A stretch of 64,000 nucleotides of DNA from Epilithonimonas zeae (lineage in GTDB: Bacteria; Bacteroidota; Bacteroidia; Flavobacteriales; Weeksellaceae): contig NZ_FSRK01000001.1 in NCBI RefSeq assembly GCF_900141765.1, positions 1,736,001 to 1,800,000 on the forward strand, in the 5' to 3' direction. Shown one piece after another: positions 26,738 to 35,299 of this stretch. The notes beneath the pieces are model-generated. The model did not search any database. It was given only the letters and a program-made list of their open reading frames with translations, and was not told the origin of the DNA. The translations under genes were made by a program, and so were the position numbers. Each line of letters opens with the position of its first letter. Positions within the stretch are counted from its first letter, which is position 1.

Positions 26738-27325
26738 ATGAAAACAAGTAAACTATTTTTTTTGATGTTTATGATTGCAATAAACTCAAAACTCTCCGCA
26801 CAAGATGGCTCACAATACGTTGGGCAAATCGCCTGGGTGTCATTTACATTTGTACCAACAGGCTGGGCAGAGTGCAATGGTGCATTGCTTCCCATACAAC
26901 AAAACACAGCTCTATTTGCCTTACTAGGAACACAATACGGCGGTAATGGTACAACCAATTTTGCACTTCCCGATTTCCGAGGACGAACGCTTATAGGTTC
27001 TGGAGACGGACCAGGACTAACACCGCAATCTAATGGCGAAATGACAGGAGAAAATCAAACAACTCTTAATATTCTTAATCTACCTTCACATAATCATTCT
27101 GCAAAAGCTGTAAAAGCTGTTGGTAATAAAAACATGCCAGGAAGCAATTTGCCTGCAAACACGGGAGATGAGGATCAGGAATATTCTACTGCTACACCAG
27201 ACACTACTTTTAGTGCGCAGGCTATCCAACCTAGCGGATCTGGCCAGGCTCATAATAATATGCAGCCTTATGGTACTTTAAAATGTATTATTGCTTTAAA
27301 CGGAGTATTTCCTCAACGTCCTTAA
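26738..27325 (+). CDS. secreted phage tail-collar domain protein 2
   Basis: Second of three tandem paralogues, 195 residues, starting five bases after the first ends. The signal peptide is SKLFFLMFMIAINSKLSAQ. The collar core reads YVGQIAWVSFTFVPTGWAEC, GTQYGGNGTTNFALPDFRGR and LPSHNHS. The reading frame stays open for 16 codons upstream, but the ATG at the signal peptide is clearly the start. Differences between copies are concentrated in the distal loops between the His motif and the C-terminus, where a receptor-binding surface would lie. Confidence 0.82.
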   Translation: MKTSKLFFLMFMIAINSKLSAQDGSQYVGQIAWVSFTFVPTGWAECNGALLPIQQNTALFALLGTQYGGNGTTNFALPDFRGRTLIGSGDGPGLTPQSNGEMTGENQTTLNILNLPSHNHSAKAVKAVGNKNMPGSNLPANTGDEDQEYSTATPDTTFSAQAIQPSGSGQAHNNMQPYGTLKCIIALNGVFPQRP

Positions 27326-27341
27326 TTTTAATATTTACATT

Positions 27342-27926
27342 ATGAAAAATAAAAATTTAATTATCATCGGTTTGATATTATTATCATTAAAAAGTTTTGC
27401 TCAGTCTACCCCATTTCTTGGGCAGATAGCTTATGTTACTTTTGGCTACGCACCCAAAGGTTGGGCTGAATGTAATGGTCAAACCTTACCAATTAATCAA
27501 AATGTAGCTTTGTTTTCACTTTTGGGAACTACCTATGGTGGGAATGGCAGTACTACTTTTATGTTGCCGAATATCCAGGGTAGGGTTATTTTAGGGAATG
27601 GTCAGGGACCTGGTTTACCCAATTATTTACAAGGCGATATTGGAGGAGAAGAAAATCACACGCTTACTTTGAACGAGATGCCAACACATAATCACAGCTT
27701 ATTGGCTGTTAAAGCCAATGGTAACACCAGTGATCCAAGTTTGGGTGTACCAGCAGATACAAAAACTCTGGACAAAGAGTACAGCACAGACCTCAGCAGT
27801 CCAGCTCTTATGAAAAATGATATGCTTAATAATACAGGAGGTAGCCAACCACATCCGAACATCCAGCCTTACATCACTTTCAAATGTATTATTGCTTTAC
27901 AGGGCATATATCCATCAAGACCTTAA
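27342..27926 (+). CDS. secreted phage tail-collar domain protein 3
   Basis: Third tandem copy, 194 residues, with signal peptide LIIIGLILLSLKSFAQ and collar core FLGQIAYVTFGYAPKGWAEC, GTTYGGNGSTTFMLPNIQGR and MPTHNHS. Sixteen bases separate it from copy 2 and 11 from the T9SS cargo gene, so all four genes appear to be one operon. Copies 2 and 3 share the GWAEC version of the core, copy 1 has GWRDC, so 2 and 3 look like the more recent duplication. Members of the operon are all exported, which argues for a joint role at the cell surface. Confidence 0.82.
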   Translation: MKNKNLIIIGLILLSLKSFAQSTPFLGQIAYVTFGYAPKGWAECNGQTLPINQNVALFSLLGTTYGGNGSTTFMLPNIQGRVILGNGQGPGLPNYLQGDIGGEENHTLTLNEMPTHNHSLLAVKANGNTSDPSLGVPADTKTLDKEYSTDLSSPALMKNDMLNNTGGSQPHPNIQPYITFKCIIALQGIYPSRP

Positions 27927-27937
27927 AATTTAAACTT

Positions 27938-28630
27938 ATGAAAAAAATATATTTATTATCAACAATATTACTGTCTGCTGTGGTTCTCGCACAGGATATA
28001 ACATTCAGTGGATGTACAAATTTATTTGGTACTGCCAATTATCTTTTTACCAAGGAAACCAATCCCGATACTTATGGCAAAAGAATCTACGTAACGTCAC
28101 CAGTAACGGGAGATCAACCTTGTGGAGGTTTGGGAACTTGCGAATTCAAAATACAATGGAACAACTCGCTTTCCAGATGGGAATTTTTGGCTGACGAAGG
28201 TGACGGAACTTTTACCAGTCCATATCTCATATATTATAATTCCACAGGAAACAGTACAGCACCTAATCCGCCAAGTAATAATGTTGGAACTTGGGTAGAA
28301 AACACATCGGTAACAGAAGGTGCTTGTGGTGGAAATCTGACAACATCCAATTCCAATTTTTCAGGCGATGTTCATACAACAACTTTAGCCGTTGATGAAA
28401 CCAATAGTGGCAAAGCACTTCTATTTCCTAATCCTGTTGTGGATAATATCGGTATCCAAGGTATTGGAAATGCAAAAGAATATCAAATAGTAGGTATGAG
28501 TGGACAAATAATAAGATCTTCAAAATTTGAAAATAAAATTAATGTCAAGGATTTGGAATCCGGAGTTTATCAATTGATAATTATCACGGGCGATTCCAAA
28601 ACGCATCAGTTTAGATTTATAAAAAAGTAA
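27938..28630 (+). CDS. T9SS-secreted protein with C-terminal type A sorting domain
   Basis: A 230-residue protein with a signal peptide (IYLLSTILLSAVVLAQ). The central part is rich in Gly, Thr, Ser and Cys (FSGCTNLFGTANYLF, CGGLGTCEFKIQW) without a recognised domain. The last 75 residues are a Por-type sorting domain: LLFPNPVVDN, then the strands IVGMSGQIIRS and KDLESGVYQLIIITGD, ending FRFIKK. Such domains direct export by the type IX system and are cut off or attached at the cell surface. It closes the tail-collar operon. The upstream reading frame is open, but the ATG directly before the signal peptide is the start. Confidence 0.85.
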   Translation: MKKIYLLSTILLSAVVLAQDITFSGCTNLFGTANYLFTKETNPDTYGKRIYVTSPVTGDQPCGGLGTCEFKIQWNNSLSRWEFLADEGDGTFTSPYLIYYNSTGNSTAPNPPSNNVGTWVENTSVTEGACGGNLTTSNSNFSGDVHTTTLAVDETNSGKALLFPNPVVDNIGIQGIGNAKEYQIVGMSGQIIRSSKFENKINVKDLESGVYQLIIITGDSKTHQFRFIKK

Positions 28631-28652
28631 ACTATATGTCTTTAATTTTATA

Positions 28653-28682
28653 AGTCGGGAGAGTTTTCTTCCGGCTTTTTGT
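28653..28682 (+). terminator. intrinsic terminator of the tail-collar operon
   Basis: A 10-bp stem (AGTCGGGAGA pairing with TCTTCCGGCT, two G-U pairs), loop GTTT, then T5. Confidence 0.8.
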
Positions 28683-28701
28683 TTTTCAAAATGTAAACAC
28701 T

Positions 28702-28709
28702 TAAATTTG
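28702..28709 (+). promoter_or_regulatory. -7 box for the DUF2071 gene
   Basis: TAAATTTG matches TAnnTTTG, with the ATG 28 bases downstream. Confidence 0.45.
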
Positions 28710-28737
28710 ATTTAAATCTAATGACAGAAAGCAATCC

Positions 28738-29457
28738 ATGAAAATACCAACAGTCCACGGAATTATTGAAAGAAGAATGCTCATCAATTATATTGTTGAA
28801 CCCAAGTTTGTGGAGAAGATTTTGCCAAAGCCATTTAAACCAAAACTCTATAATGGTAAAGCAATTGTAGAAATTTGCTTGATACGATTGAAAAATATTA
28901 AACCAAAAGGCTTTCCTTATTTCACTGGAATTAATTCAGAAAATGGCGCTCATAGAATTGCTGTAGAATGGGATGAAAATGGAGAAATGAAAGAAGGTGT
29001 TTATATCCCAAGAAGAGATACTAATTTAAGACTAAATTCTCTAATTGGTGGCAGAATTTTTTCAGGTAGACATTATTATGCAAAATTCAATGTGAAAGAA
29101 GAGAATCATAATTATCATTTAGATTTTAAAAGTTCGGATAATACAACGATAGAAATTGATGCCAAACTAGTCTCTGAATTTAGTTCTAATTCTATCTTTA
29201 AATCTATAGATAATGTTTCAGATTTTTTTGAGAAAGGATCGGTTGGATATTCACCTAATGGTAATTGTTTTGAAGGTTTGAAACTCGAAACATACCATTG
29301 GGAAATAAAACCTTTGGAAGTTTCAAATGTAAAATCAAGTTTTTTTGATAATCGGAATATTTTTCCAGAAGGTTCTATTCAATTTGACAATGCTGTTTTG
29401 ATGGAAAATATAGAACACGAATGGAAATCCCTAAGAAGTATAAAACAAAGTTTATGA
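28738..29457 (+). CDS. DUF2071 / acetoacetate-decarboxylase-like fold protein
   Basis: A 239-residue cytoplasmic protein. The pattern KIPTVHGIIERRMLINYIVEPKFVEKILPKPFKP and the later GVYIPRRDTNLRLNSLIGGRIFSGRHYYAKF match DUF2071 proteins, which share the beta-barrel fold of acetoacetate decarboxylase. The catalytic lysine of true acetoacetate decarboxylase cannot be identified with confidence here, so decarboxylase activity is not claimed. It has its own promoter just after the preceding operon's terminator. Confidence 0.75.
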   Translation: MKIPTVHGIIERRMLINYIVEPKFVEKILPKPFKPKLYNGKAIVEICLIRLKNIKPKGFPYFTGINSENGAHRIAVEWDENGEMKEGVYIPRRDTNLRLNSLIGGRIFSGRHYYAKFNVKEENHNYHLDFKSSDNTTIEIDAKLVSEFSSNSIFKSIDNVSDFFEKGSVGYSPNGNCFEGLKLETYHWEIKPLEVSNVKSSFFDNRNIFPEGSIQFDNAVLMENIEHEWKSLRSIKQSL

Positions 29458-29489
29458 TTTATTAAATTTACCCAGTTTAAAGTATATAA

Positions 29490-29497
29490 TATTTTTG
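29490..29497 (+). promoter_or_regulatory. -7 box for the 2-TM membrane protein gene
   Basis: TATTTTTG matches TAnnTTTG. It overlaps a TTG at 29495 that would otherwise look like a start codon, so the ATG at 29540 is the better start. Confidence 0.45.
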
Positions 29498-29539
29498 AAC
29501 AATGCCAAAGCAGACAAGCAAATCAAAATTATTGGATTG

Positions 29540-30136
29540 ATGAATGAATTTATAAGTAAGGAAATCAAGAATCTGAAAAAACTACGATTAACAGCTATCG
29601 GTTTTTTGGCTTTGACCAATTGTGCCATCATTGGCTGTTTTGTTTACTTGTTTTATCAGGTTTACGTCAGCAGGGACATTCAGGAAAACTTTATCAGTTA
29701 TGTCTTTCCAACGGTTTTATATCTACAGTTGGTTTTAGCATTAGGCTTTGTACCAATCATCGTCGTCATCCACAGAAGATTCAGAAGTGTTATTAATGAA
29801 CTTGCTCATCTTGATGAGGAATTTGTCTTCCATTATCAGAATTATATCCGATTTATCCAACGGTTAATGACAGTCATTCCTTTGTATCTGTTTTCCCAGA
29901 AAGGATTATTGGTATTTATGAATTTCAAAACACAATTAATTCCTCCTAGCACAATTAATTTCATCAAGATCAAACGTGTAAATTTTGGACGCTTCAGAAA
30001 ATGCTCGATTTATCTGTACCAGGACAAAACTTTGATCTCTAAAATAACTTATCACAAAAGCCATCCTGCAGAAGCAGAATTTTTGAAACAAAATACTCAT
30101 CTGATTAACAACAATGATGTCCGGATTGAAGATTAA
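29540..30136 (+). CDS. hypothetical membrane protein with two transmembrane segments
   Basis: A 198-residue integral membrane protein I cannot assign to a family. Two hydrophobic helices (LTAIGFLALTNCAIIGCFVYLF and FPTVLYLQLVLALGFVPIIVVI) are followed by a cytoplasmic part with RLMTVIPLYLFSQKGLLVF and a basic strand-rich tail (RFRKCSIYLYQDKTLISKITY). The frame is open from a TTG upstream, but that codon lies in a promoter box, so the internal ATG is preferred. Its stop is 22 bases before the next gene's ATG, so both are probably one operon. Confidence 0.6.
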   Translation: MNEFISKEIKNLKKLRLTAIGFLALTNCAIIGCFVYLFYQVYVSRDIQENFISYVFPTVLYLQLVLALGFVPIIVVIHRRFRSVINELAHLDEEFVFHYQNYIRFIQRLMTVIPLYLFSQKGLLVFMNFKTQLIPPSTINFIKIKRVNFGRFRKCSIYLYQDKTLISKITYHKSHPAEAEFLKQNTHLINNNDVRIED

Positions 30137-30158
30137 TTTAATTCTAAAAAAATTAAAA

Positions 30159-30755
30159 ATGAAAACGCAACTTTTACCATTCTTTCTATTGTTATTTTTG
30201 ATGAGCTGTGACACCAAAGGAATAGAACATAAGAATGTTATCATCTCAAAAGTTCATTACAAACCGAATTCAAAGATTATTGATACACTTTGGGTTTCTC
30301 AAAATGATTCTAATGATTTTAGTCAGAAAGAAGTGATGTCAGGTAATCCTGGACAAAGACCAGAACCAGTTACCATTTATGAATTGAAAGCTCCAGTTGA
30401 CGGCGCATATTACTATATCTATGATAATGAAGGAAAGTTGTTTATGGAAGGGCGTTATGATAAGAAATACACCTACGAAGGCCACACTAATGAGCACGGC
30501 GATTTCTACAATTCCAAAACCTACAGATACAGAGACAATGGCAAATTGAGAAGCGTTCACTATATGGAGGATGGCAGAAATGTCAAAACAGAATCTTATA
30601 ACAGAAAAGAACAACTGGATGAAGTCCGATATATTCATAAAAAATCCGAAACAACCACTAAAGTCGAGATCTACGAAAATGGTGAAGTGAAGAAAACCAG
30701 AGTCTATACAAGTTTTGATAATTATTATACAGTTCCTGGCGCAACTAAACCATAA
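30159..30755 (+). CDS. lipoprotein with MORN-like repeats
   Basis: A 198-residue lipoprotein: the signal peptide ends in LMSC (QLLPFFLLLFLMSCDTK). The second half holds repeats of the form YxxGxLxxxxxYxxG, such as YDNEGKLFMEGRYDK, YRDNGKLRSVHYMEDG and YENGEVKKTRVY, which resemble the MORN-variant repeats found in bacterial toxin-antitoxin and surface proteins. No catalytic motif is visible. It is convergent with the M16 peptidase gene across a shared terminator. Function unknown. Confidence 0.65.
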   Translation: MKTQLLPFFLLLFLMSCDTKGIEHKNVIISKVHYKPNSKIIDTLWVSQNDSNDFSQKEVMSGNPGQRPEPVTIYELKAPVDGAYYYIYDNEGKLFMEGRYDKKYTYEGHTNEHGDFYNSKTYRYRDNGKLRSVHYMEDGRNVKTESYNRKEQLDEVRYIHKKSETTTKVEIYENGEVKKTRVYTSFDNYYTVPGATKP

Positions 30756-30767
30756 CATCAAAAACAA

Positions 30768-30795
30768 AAAAGTGAAGCACTTCTGCTCCACTTTT
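30768..30795. terminator. bidirectional intrinsic terminator between the MORN-like lipoprotein and M16 peptidase genes
   Basis: Stem AAAAGTGAAGCA pairing with TGCTCCACTTTT (one A-C mismatch), loop CTTC, T-runs on both strands. Confidence 0.75.
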
Positions 30796-30817
30796 CTTAT
30801 TTAAAAATCAATTAAGA

Positions 30818-33730
30818 TTAATATCCAAAAATCTCTTCAAGACTTACTTCTGTGAAAGTTCCCATCTTGTTGATAGAATCCATATTCAGGTTTTCTTTTT
30901 TACCAATGATTGCTGTATTGTATTGCAATGGTTTGATTTCGGTATTGTAGAAATCGGTCAATTGAGGCAATGTTAAAGATTGGATTTCTGCATAGATATC
31001 TTTTCTCACATCGTGATCAATTCCTAATTTTTTAAGTGATAATTGATTGTAATAAGTTACCGTTCTGTTGATTCTGTTAGATGCGATTTGTTTCAAAGCA
31101 GATCCTTTTGCATTCTCAAACTGAGCCGGGATTTGTGGTAATTCTGCCATCAAATCACTCATTGCAGCTACTGCCAAAGGTAATTTGTTCGCTTGAGTTC
31201 CGATGTAGTTAGTTACATAATTCGGATGGTTTTTCTCAGTCGCATTAGCATAAGAAACATAAGCTGAATAAGCCAAAGACTTACTTTCTCTAATTTCCTG
31301 GAACACGATAGAAGACAATCCACGTCCAAAATACTCATTGAAAACACTCGCTTTTCCGAAGTTCGCGACATTCACATTACCAGCTTTTGCAACCTTAGAC
31401 ATTTCCATCTGCACCATATCGTACGGCGTGAAATAAACTTTCCCAGCGGTTGCAGGTTCAGCATATTCTTTAGCAGCTGCAGGTTGTAGTTTTGTATTAA
31501 CAATGTAAGGCTTCACCGCTTTTTCTAATCCTTTTTGGTCTTCACCGTAAAGGAAAACTTCGTAAGGATATTCGTTAAGTGTTTTGATTTTAGAAATCAA
31601 TTCTGTCACGTTGATGCTTTTCAAACGGTCTTTAGAAATCACATCCGTCATTCTGGAGTCTTTACCAAATTTAGCATAGTTAGCCAACGCAGCCATTATT
31701 CTGTTCTTGTCTTTCTTAGCAACTTCCCTGGATTCCAAAATGGTGTTTACCGTTTGGTCGTAGATAGCTTGATCTGCTTTCACGTTATTGATCCAATGGT
31801 TCATCAGCTCCACGCCTTTCTTCATATTACTTTCCAATCCACTTAACGCAATAATCATCTGGTCGTTTGACGTTCTGAATTGATTCGTAATTCCCAGTTT
31901 GTAGAATTCTTCTTTCAATTGTTCAGGCGTATATTTATCTGTTCCAAGATATTGAAGAACTGTTACACCAAGCGCTAACTCTTTGTCATTATCTGTTCCG
32001 AAAGGAAAAACATAATTGACCTGAGCCACTTCATTGTATTTATTCTTGATGAAGCTGATTTTTTTGTCTTTGATTGTAGAAGTAGCGATGGCGGTTTTGA
32101 AATCGATAAACTCTGGCTTGATGTCAGAAGATTTTGTATTGATAATTTCTTTCAGGAAAGGCGATTGCGCTTCTCTGTTCAATTTGATTGGCGTGATTCC
32201 TGGATTTTCTACACGAACCAATTTATCATTCACACCTTTTTCTTTGTAAACGACAACATAATTATCCTTAAAGAAATCATTAGCAAACTTTACAACATCC
32301 GCTTTTGTAATGGCTTCGTATTGGTTGATCTCGTCTAATTCCTGCTCCCAAGTTCTGTTTCCAATGTAAGTTGAATATAATGTTGTAGCCAGTCCGTCAG
32401 CTGTTTCCCAACGTTTCATTCTCTGAACTTTCAGGTCGTTTACAATCGCATTTAGCATCCAGTCTGGGAACTGTCCTTTCTTAACCAAATCAATTTGTTC
32501 CAATAACAATTTCTTAGCATCATCAAAGCTTTGTCCATCTTTCGGAACCACACTTAGTACAAATGCACCATAAGTTTTGAAAGGCGATTCGTAAGCGCCA
32601 GCACCAAGAGTTTTTTGTTTTTGGTTGATGTTAAGGTCAATTAAACCTGCATCTCCGCTGTTACTTAAGATTTCGGCAACTACGTCTGCCAATCTAGCTT
32701 CCTGAGTTCCGTTCGAATCCGTTCTCCAGGCCATTGTCATTCTTGGTGTAGATGGACTTTTCACCGTTCTGGAAACGATGCTTGTCATTGGTTCTTCAGA
32801 AACCATTTTTTTCATTGGTAATTCTTTGTACTTGAAAGTTCCGAAGTACTGATCGACCATTTTAATAGTCTTGTCAAAGTCCAAATCTCCTACTAAAACA
32901 ACTGCCATATTATTAGGCACATAATACGTATCAAAATACTTGTGGATCGCTACCATAGAAGGGCTCTTCAAATGCTCCGAAGTACCGATTGTCGTCTGCT
33001 GACCGTTTGGATGTTTTGGAAACAAAGCTTCCATCATGGCATAATTAACCAATCTTCCGTCATTATCCTGAGCACGGTTGTACTCTTCATAAACCGCTTC
33101 CAATTCTGTATGGAATAATCTCAAAACCAATTCAGAGAAACGTTCTTTTTCAACTTTCAACCATTTTTCCAATTCGTTGGATGGGATGTTGTTTTTGTAA
33201 ACCGTTTCGTCTAACCAAGTGTGAGCATTGGTTCCGGTTGCTCCAAGAGAAGAAATCGCTTTGTCATACTCGTTAGCGATTGCATATTTGGAAGCTTCCT
33301 GAGAAACCTCATCAATCTTCTTGTATAATGCTTTTTTCTTTTCCGGATCTTTTTCTGCTTTATGTTGCTCGTACAAGTCGGAGATTTGCGTCAGGTAATT
33401 TTTTTCCTTTGCCCAGTCGCTGGTTCCCAATTTAGAAGTTCCTTTGAAAACCATATGTTCCAGGTAATGCGCCAATCCTGTATTATCACTTGGATCATTA
33501 TTAGAACCTGTTCTTACAGGAATATAAGTTTGGATTCTGGGAGCGTCATCATTTTTAGCAAGATAGACTTTCAGTCCGTTTTTTAAGGTGTAAACTCTAA
33601 CGCCCGATTGGTCATTTTTTACAGTTTCGTAAGTGTAACCTTGTTTGTCGGTGCTGGTTTGTGTTTCAAATTTCTGTGCCATTGCATTCAACATAAATAA
33701 GAGTGAAATCGAAATAAATATTTTCTTCAT
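30818..33730 (-). CDS. M16-family zinc metallopeptidase (two-domain, exported)
   Basis: Periplasmic peptidase of 970 residues with a signal peptide (KIFISISLLFMLNAMA). The zinc site is the inverted motif HYLEH at residues 88-92 (His88, Glu91, His92), with the distal Glu in ELEAVYEEYNRA. A second, catalytically silent M16 half follows, with the usual closing R/Y region (YFGRGLSSIVFQEIRESKSLAYSAYVSYA), which shapes the substrate chamber. The length matches the bacterial pitrilysin-like group. In Bacteroidota such enzymes degrade imported or signal peptides, but the substrate here is unknown. A short palindrome lies in its leader. Confidence 0.92.
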   Translation of the reverse strand: MKKIFISISLLFMLNAMAQKFETQTSTDKQGYTYETVKNDQSGVRVYTLKNGLKVYLAKNDDAPRIQTYIPVRTGSNNDPSDNTGLAHYLEHMVFKGTSKLGTSDWAKEKNYLTQISDLYEQHKAEKDPEKKKALYKKIDEVSQEASKYAIANEYDKAISSLGATGTNAHTWLDETVYKNNIPSNELEKWLKVEKERFSELVLRLFHTELEAVYEEYNRAQDNDGRLVNYAMMEALFPKHPNGQQTTIGTSEHLKSPSMVAIHKYFDTYYVPNNMAVVLVGDLDFDKTIKMVDQYFGTFKYKELPMKKMVSEEPMTSIVSRTVKSPSTPRMTMAWRTDSNGTQEARLADVVAEILSNSGDAGLIDLNINQKQKTLGAGAYESPFKTYGAFVLSVVPKDGQSFDDAKKLLLEQIDLVKKGQFPDWMLNAIVNDLKVQRMKRWETADGLATTLYSTYIGNRTWEQELDEINQYEAITKADVVKFANDFFKDNYVVVYKEKGVNDKLVRVENPGITPIKLNREAQSPFLKEIINTKSSDIKPEFIDFKTAIATSTIKDKKISFIKNKYNEVAQVNYVFPFGTDNDKELALGVTVLQYLGTDKYTPEQLKEEFYKLGITNQFRTSNDQMIIALSGLESNMKKGVELMNHWINNVKADQAIYDQTVNTILESREVAKKDKNRIMAALANYAKFGKDSRMTDVISKDRLKSINVTELISKIKTLNEYPYEVFLYGEDQKGLEKAVKPYIVNTKLQPAAAKEYAEPATAGKVYFTPYDMVQMEMSKVAKAGNVNVANFGKASVFNEYFGRGLSSIVFQEIRESKSLAYSAYVSYANATEKNHPNYVTNYIGTQANKLPLAVAAMSDLMAELPQIPAQFENAKGSALKQIASNRINRTVTYYNQLSLKKLGIDHDVRKDIYAEIQSLTLPQLTDFYNTEIKPLQYNTAIIGKKENLNMDSINKMGTFTEVSLEEIFGY

Positions 33731-33820
33731 ATTAATACTTTTATTTTTTCGGAGCGTAATTTACGCAACATTTTATTAGTTGCCAATTGTTGGGGTTTGT
33801 TACTTTGGATGAAATCAAAA

Positions 33821-33844
33821 AAAGCACAGACTAATCTGTGCTTT
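33821..33844 (-). terminator. intrinsic terminator of the DJ-1/PfpI gene
   Basis: AAAGCACAGA pairs with TCTGTGCTTT (perfect 10 bp, loop CTAA), with a T-run on the minus strand. Confidence 0.85.
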
Positions 33845-33865
33845 ACTACTTAATTATTTAAAACT

Positions 33866-34543
33866 TTACAACATCTTCAACAATTCCTCCGCTACTTTTT
33901 CGGAGGATGCCGGGTTTTGCCCTGTAATCAGTTTGCCATCAACCACAGCGTATGGATGCCAGTCCTCTATTTTGCTGTACACGCCTCCATTTTCTTTCAG
34001 CATATCTTCTACAAGGAACGGAACAATGTCAGTCAATTGTACAGCATCTTCCTCTGTATTGGTAAAGCCCGTTACATTCTTACCTTTAACCAGATATTCT
34101 CCATCGATTTTTACGTGTCTTAAAACTCCTGGCGCGTGGCATACAAATGCTACAGGCTTATCCGCCTTATAAAAATCTATGATTAATTGCTGAGAAGTTT
34201 CATCTTCTGCCAAATCCCACAATGGTCCGTGACCACCTGGATAGAAAACCGCATCATAATCTGCAGGGTTGATTTCTGACAATTTTTTTGTGTTGCTCAG
34301 TTGCGCCAATAACTCTCTATCTTCCGCCATTCTGCGAGTTGCATCCGTTTGTGCTGATGGATCTTCACTTTTTGGGTCGATGGGCGGCTGTCCGCCTTTT
34401 GGTGATGCTAATGTGATTTCTGCGCCTTCATCAAGTAAAGCGTAATAAGGTGCTGCTAATTCTTCTGTCCAGAATCCTGTTTTCTTACCTGTGTTTCCCA
34501 GATCTTCGTGGCTCGTAAGCACGATTAATATTTTCTTGTTCAT
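33866..34543 (-). CDS. DJ-1/PfpI-family class I glutamine-amidotransferase-like protein
   Basis: A 225-residue cytoplasmic protein of the Hsp31-like branch. It has the nucleophile-elbow cysteine in VAFVCHAPGVLRHVK and the conserved glutamate in TGFWTEELAAPYYALLDEGAEI, plus DAVFYPGGHGPLWDL. Members act as glyoxalase III-type enzymes, deglycases or chaperones, and which applies is not decidable. The ATG lies just before KILIVLTS and the upstream extension of 19 codons is not conserved in pattern. It is preceded by the Crp/Fnr gene and an inverted repeat that looks like that regulator's operator. Confidence 0.87.
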   Translation of the reverse strand: MNKKILIVLTSHEDLGNTGKKTGFWTEELAAPYYALLDEGAEITLASPKGGQPPIDPKSEDPSAQTDATRRMAEDRELLAQLSNTKKLSEINPADYDAVFYPGGHGPLWDLAEDETSQQLIIDFYKADKPVAFVCHAPGVLRHVKIDGEYLVKGKNVTGFTNTEEDAVQLTDIVPFLVEDMLKENGGVYSKIEDWHPYAVVDGKLITGQNPASSEKVAEELLKML

Positions 34544-34620
34544 TTTGATGATTTTTAAAATTTGATAATACAAAATTGAGCCAATCGTCATTAAAAACAC
34601 AGGACATAAGTCACAAAATC

Positions 34621-34640
34621 ATAGTGACACACGTCACTAT
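34621..34640. promoter_or_regulatory. candidate Crp/Fnr-family operator upstream of the DJ-1/PfpI gene
   Basis: ATAGTGACACACGTCACTAT is a perfect 8-bp inverted repeat (spacer of 4). Read as half-sites it is GTGA, 6 bases, TCAC, the spacing used by CRP-type proteins. It overlaps the last codon and stop of the Crp/Fnr gene and lies 78 bases from the start of the gene it would control. Additional GTCAC half-sites lie beside it at 34610-34614. Confidence 0.5.
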
Positions 34641-35203
34641 TTTCGGGTAATCCGGCTTAATGTTTCTCTGGAAACACCTAGATAAGAGGCTATGATGGTT
34701 TTAGGAACCCGTTGGATAAGCGTTGGATATTGCGCCGAGAACTGTTCAAACCGTTCTTTGGCATCGGTCATTAGTAAAGACAAAATTCTTTTCTGCAAAG
34801 CCACATACCCCAGACTGTTTTTGACTCTGAAAAAATGCTCCACTTTGTGATTTTCTAAACAAATCTTTTCCAAATCATCTTTGGAAAGTGAATACAGCTC
34901 AACATCTTCCAGACAATGGATGCTAGTAACCGACGGCACGCCCGTATAAAACGCCTGAAAATCCGAAATCCACCAGTTTTCCATCGCAAATTGGATGATA
35001 TGTTCTTTTCCGTGAGTATCAATATAAGAAGCTTTCAGCAAACCTTTGGTAACAAAATAAATGTTGGTAATAGGTTCGTTCTCCTGAATTAGATATTGAT
35101 GTTTCTTCAGTTTTCTCAACTTAAAATAAGAAGTAAGCGTAGCAAACTCCTCGTCTGATAACGTTATCAATTCCTCAAAATGTTTCCTTAGTTCCAAACT
35201 CAT
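34637..35203 (-). CDS. Crp/Fnr-family transcriptional regulator
   Basis: A 188-residue regulator. The cyclic-nucleotide-binding-like barrel covers residues 15-125 (KKHQYLIQENEPITNIYFVTKGLLKASYI) but lacks the arginine-containing cAMP site, so the ligand is open. The C-terminal helix-turn-helix is VPKTIIASYLGVSRETLSRITRK. The start was taken at the ATG preceding the conserved helix LRKHFEELITLSDEEF, and an upstream ATG 21 codons earlier lies in sequence with no counterpart. Located right upstream of the DJ-1/PfpI gene on the same strand, with a palindrome at its 3' end that would serve as its operator. Confidence 0.85.
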   Translation of the reverse strand: MSLELRKHFEELITLSDEEFATLTSYFKLRKLKKHQYLIQENEPITNIYFVTKGLLKASYIDTHGKEHIIQFAMENWWISDFQAFYTGVPSVTSIHCLEDVELYSLSKDDLEKICLENHKVEHFFRVKNSLGYVALQKRILSLLMTDAKERFEQFSAQYPTLIQRVPKTIIASYLGVSRETLSRITRK

Positions 35204-35257
35204 TAGTATTGTTTTAGGCTTATAGCCAAAGATAGGGATTGTTTGTGTTTGATATGA

Positions 35258-35288
35258 AAAAAGCACAGACTTAAAACCTGTGCTTTTT
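35258..35288 (-). terminator. intrinsic terminator of the 35.3-kb gene
   Basis: AAAAAGCACAG pairs with CTGTGCTTTTT around a 9-base loop, leading to a T-run on the minus strand. Confidence 0.75.
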
Positions 35289-35299
35289 ACATTATATTT

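Noticed and set aside
26151-27926. Prophage remnant
   Set aside because: Only collar domains with signal peptides are present. No integrase, terminase, capsid or lysis genes, and no attachment-site repeats.
29495-30136. TTG at 29495 as start of the 2-TM protein
   Set aside because: The TTG is inside the TATTTTTG -7 box, so it would not be in the mRNA. The ATG at 29540 is preferred.
30339-30791. 150-residue reading frame antisense to the MORN-like lipoprotein gene
   Set aside because: It starts in the terminator region and runs through the repeats of the lipoprotein on the other strand. No promoter.
33754-33766. 13-bp palindrome GCGTAATTTACGC in the leader of the M16 gene as an operator
   Set aside because: No regulator next to it and no repeat of the motif noticed elsewhere in the window, so there is no support beyond the symmetry.
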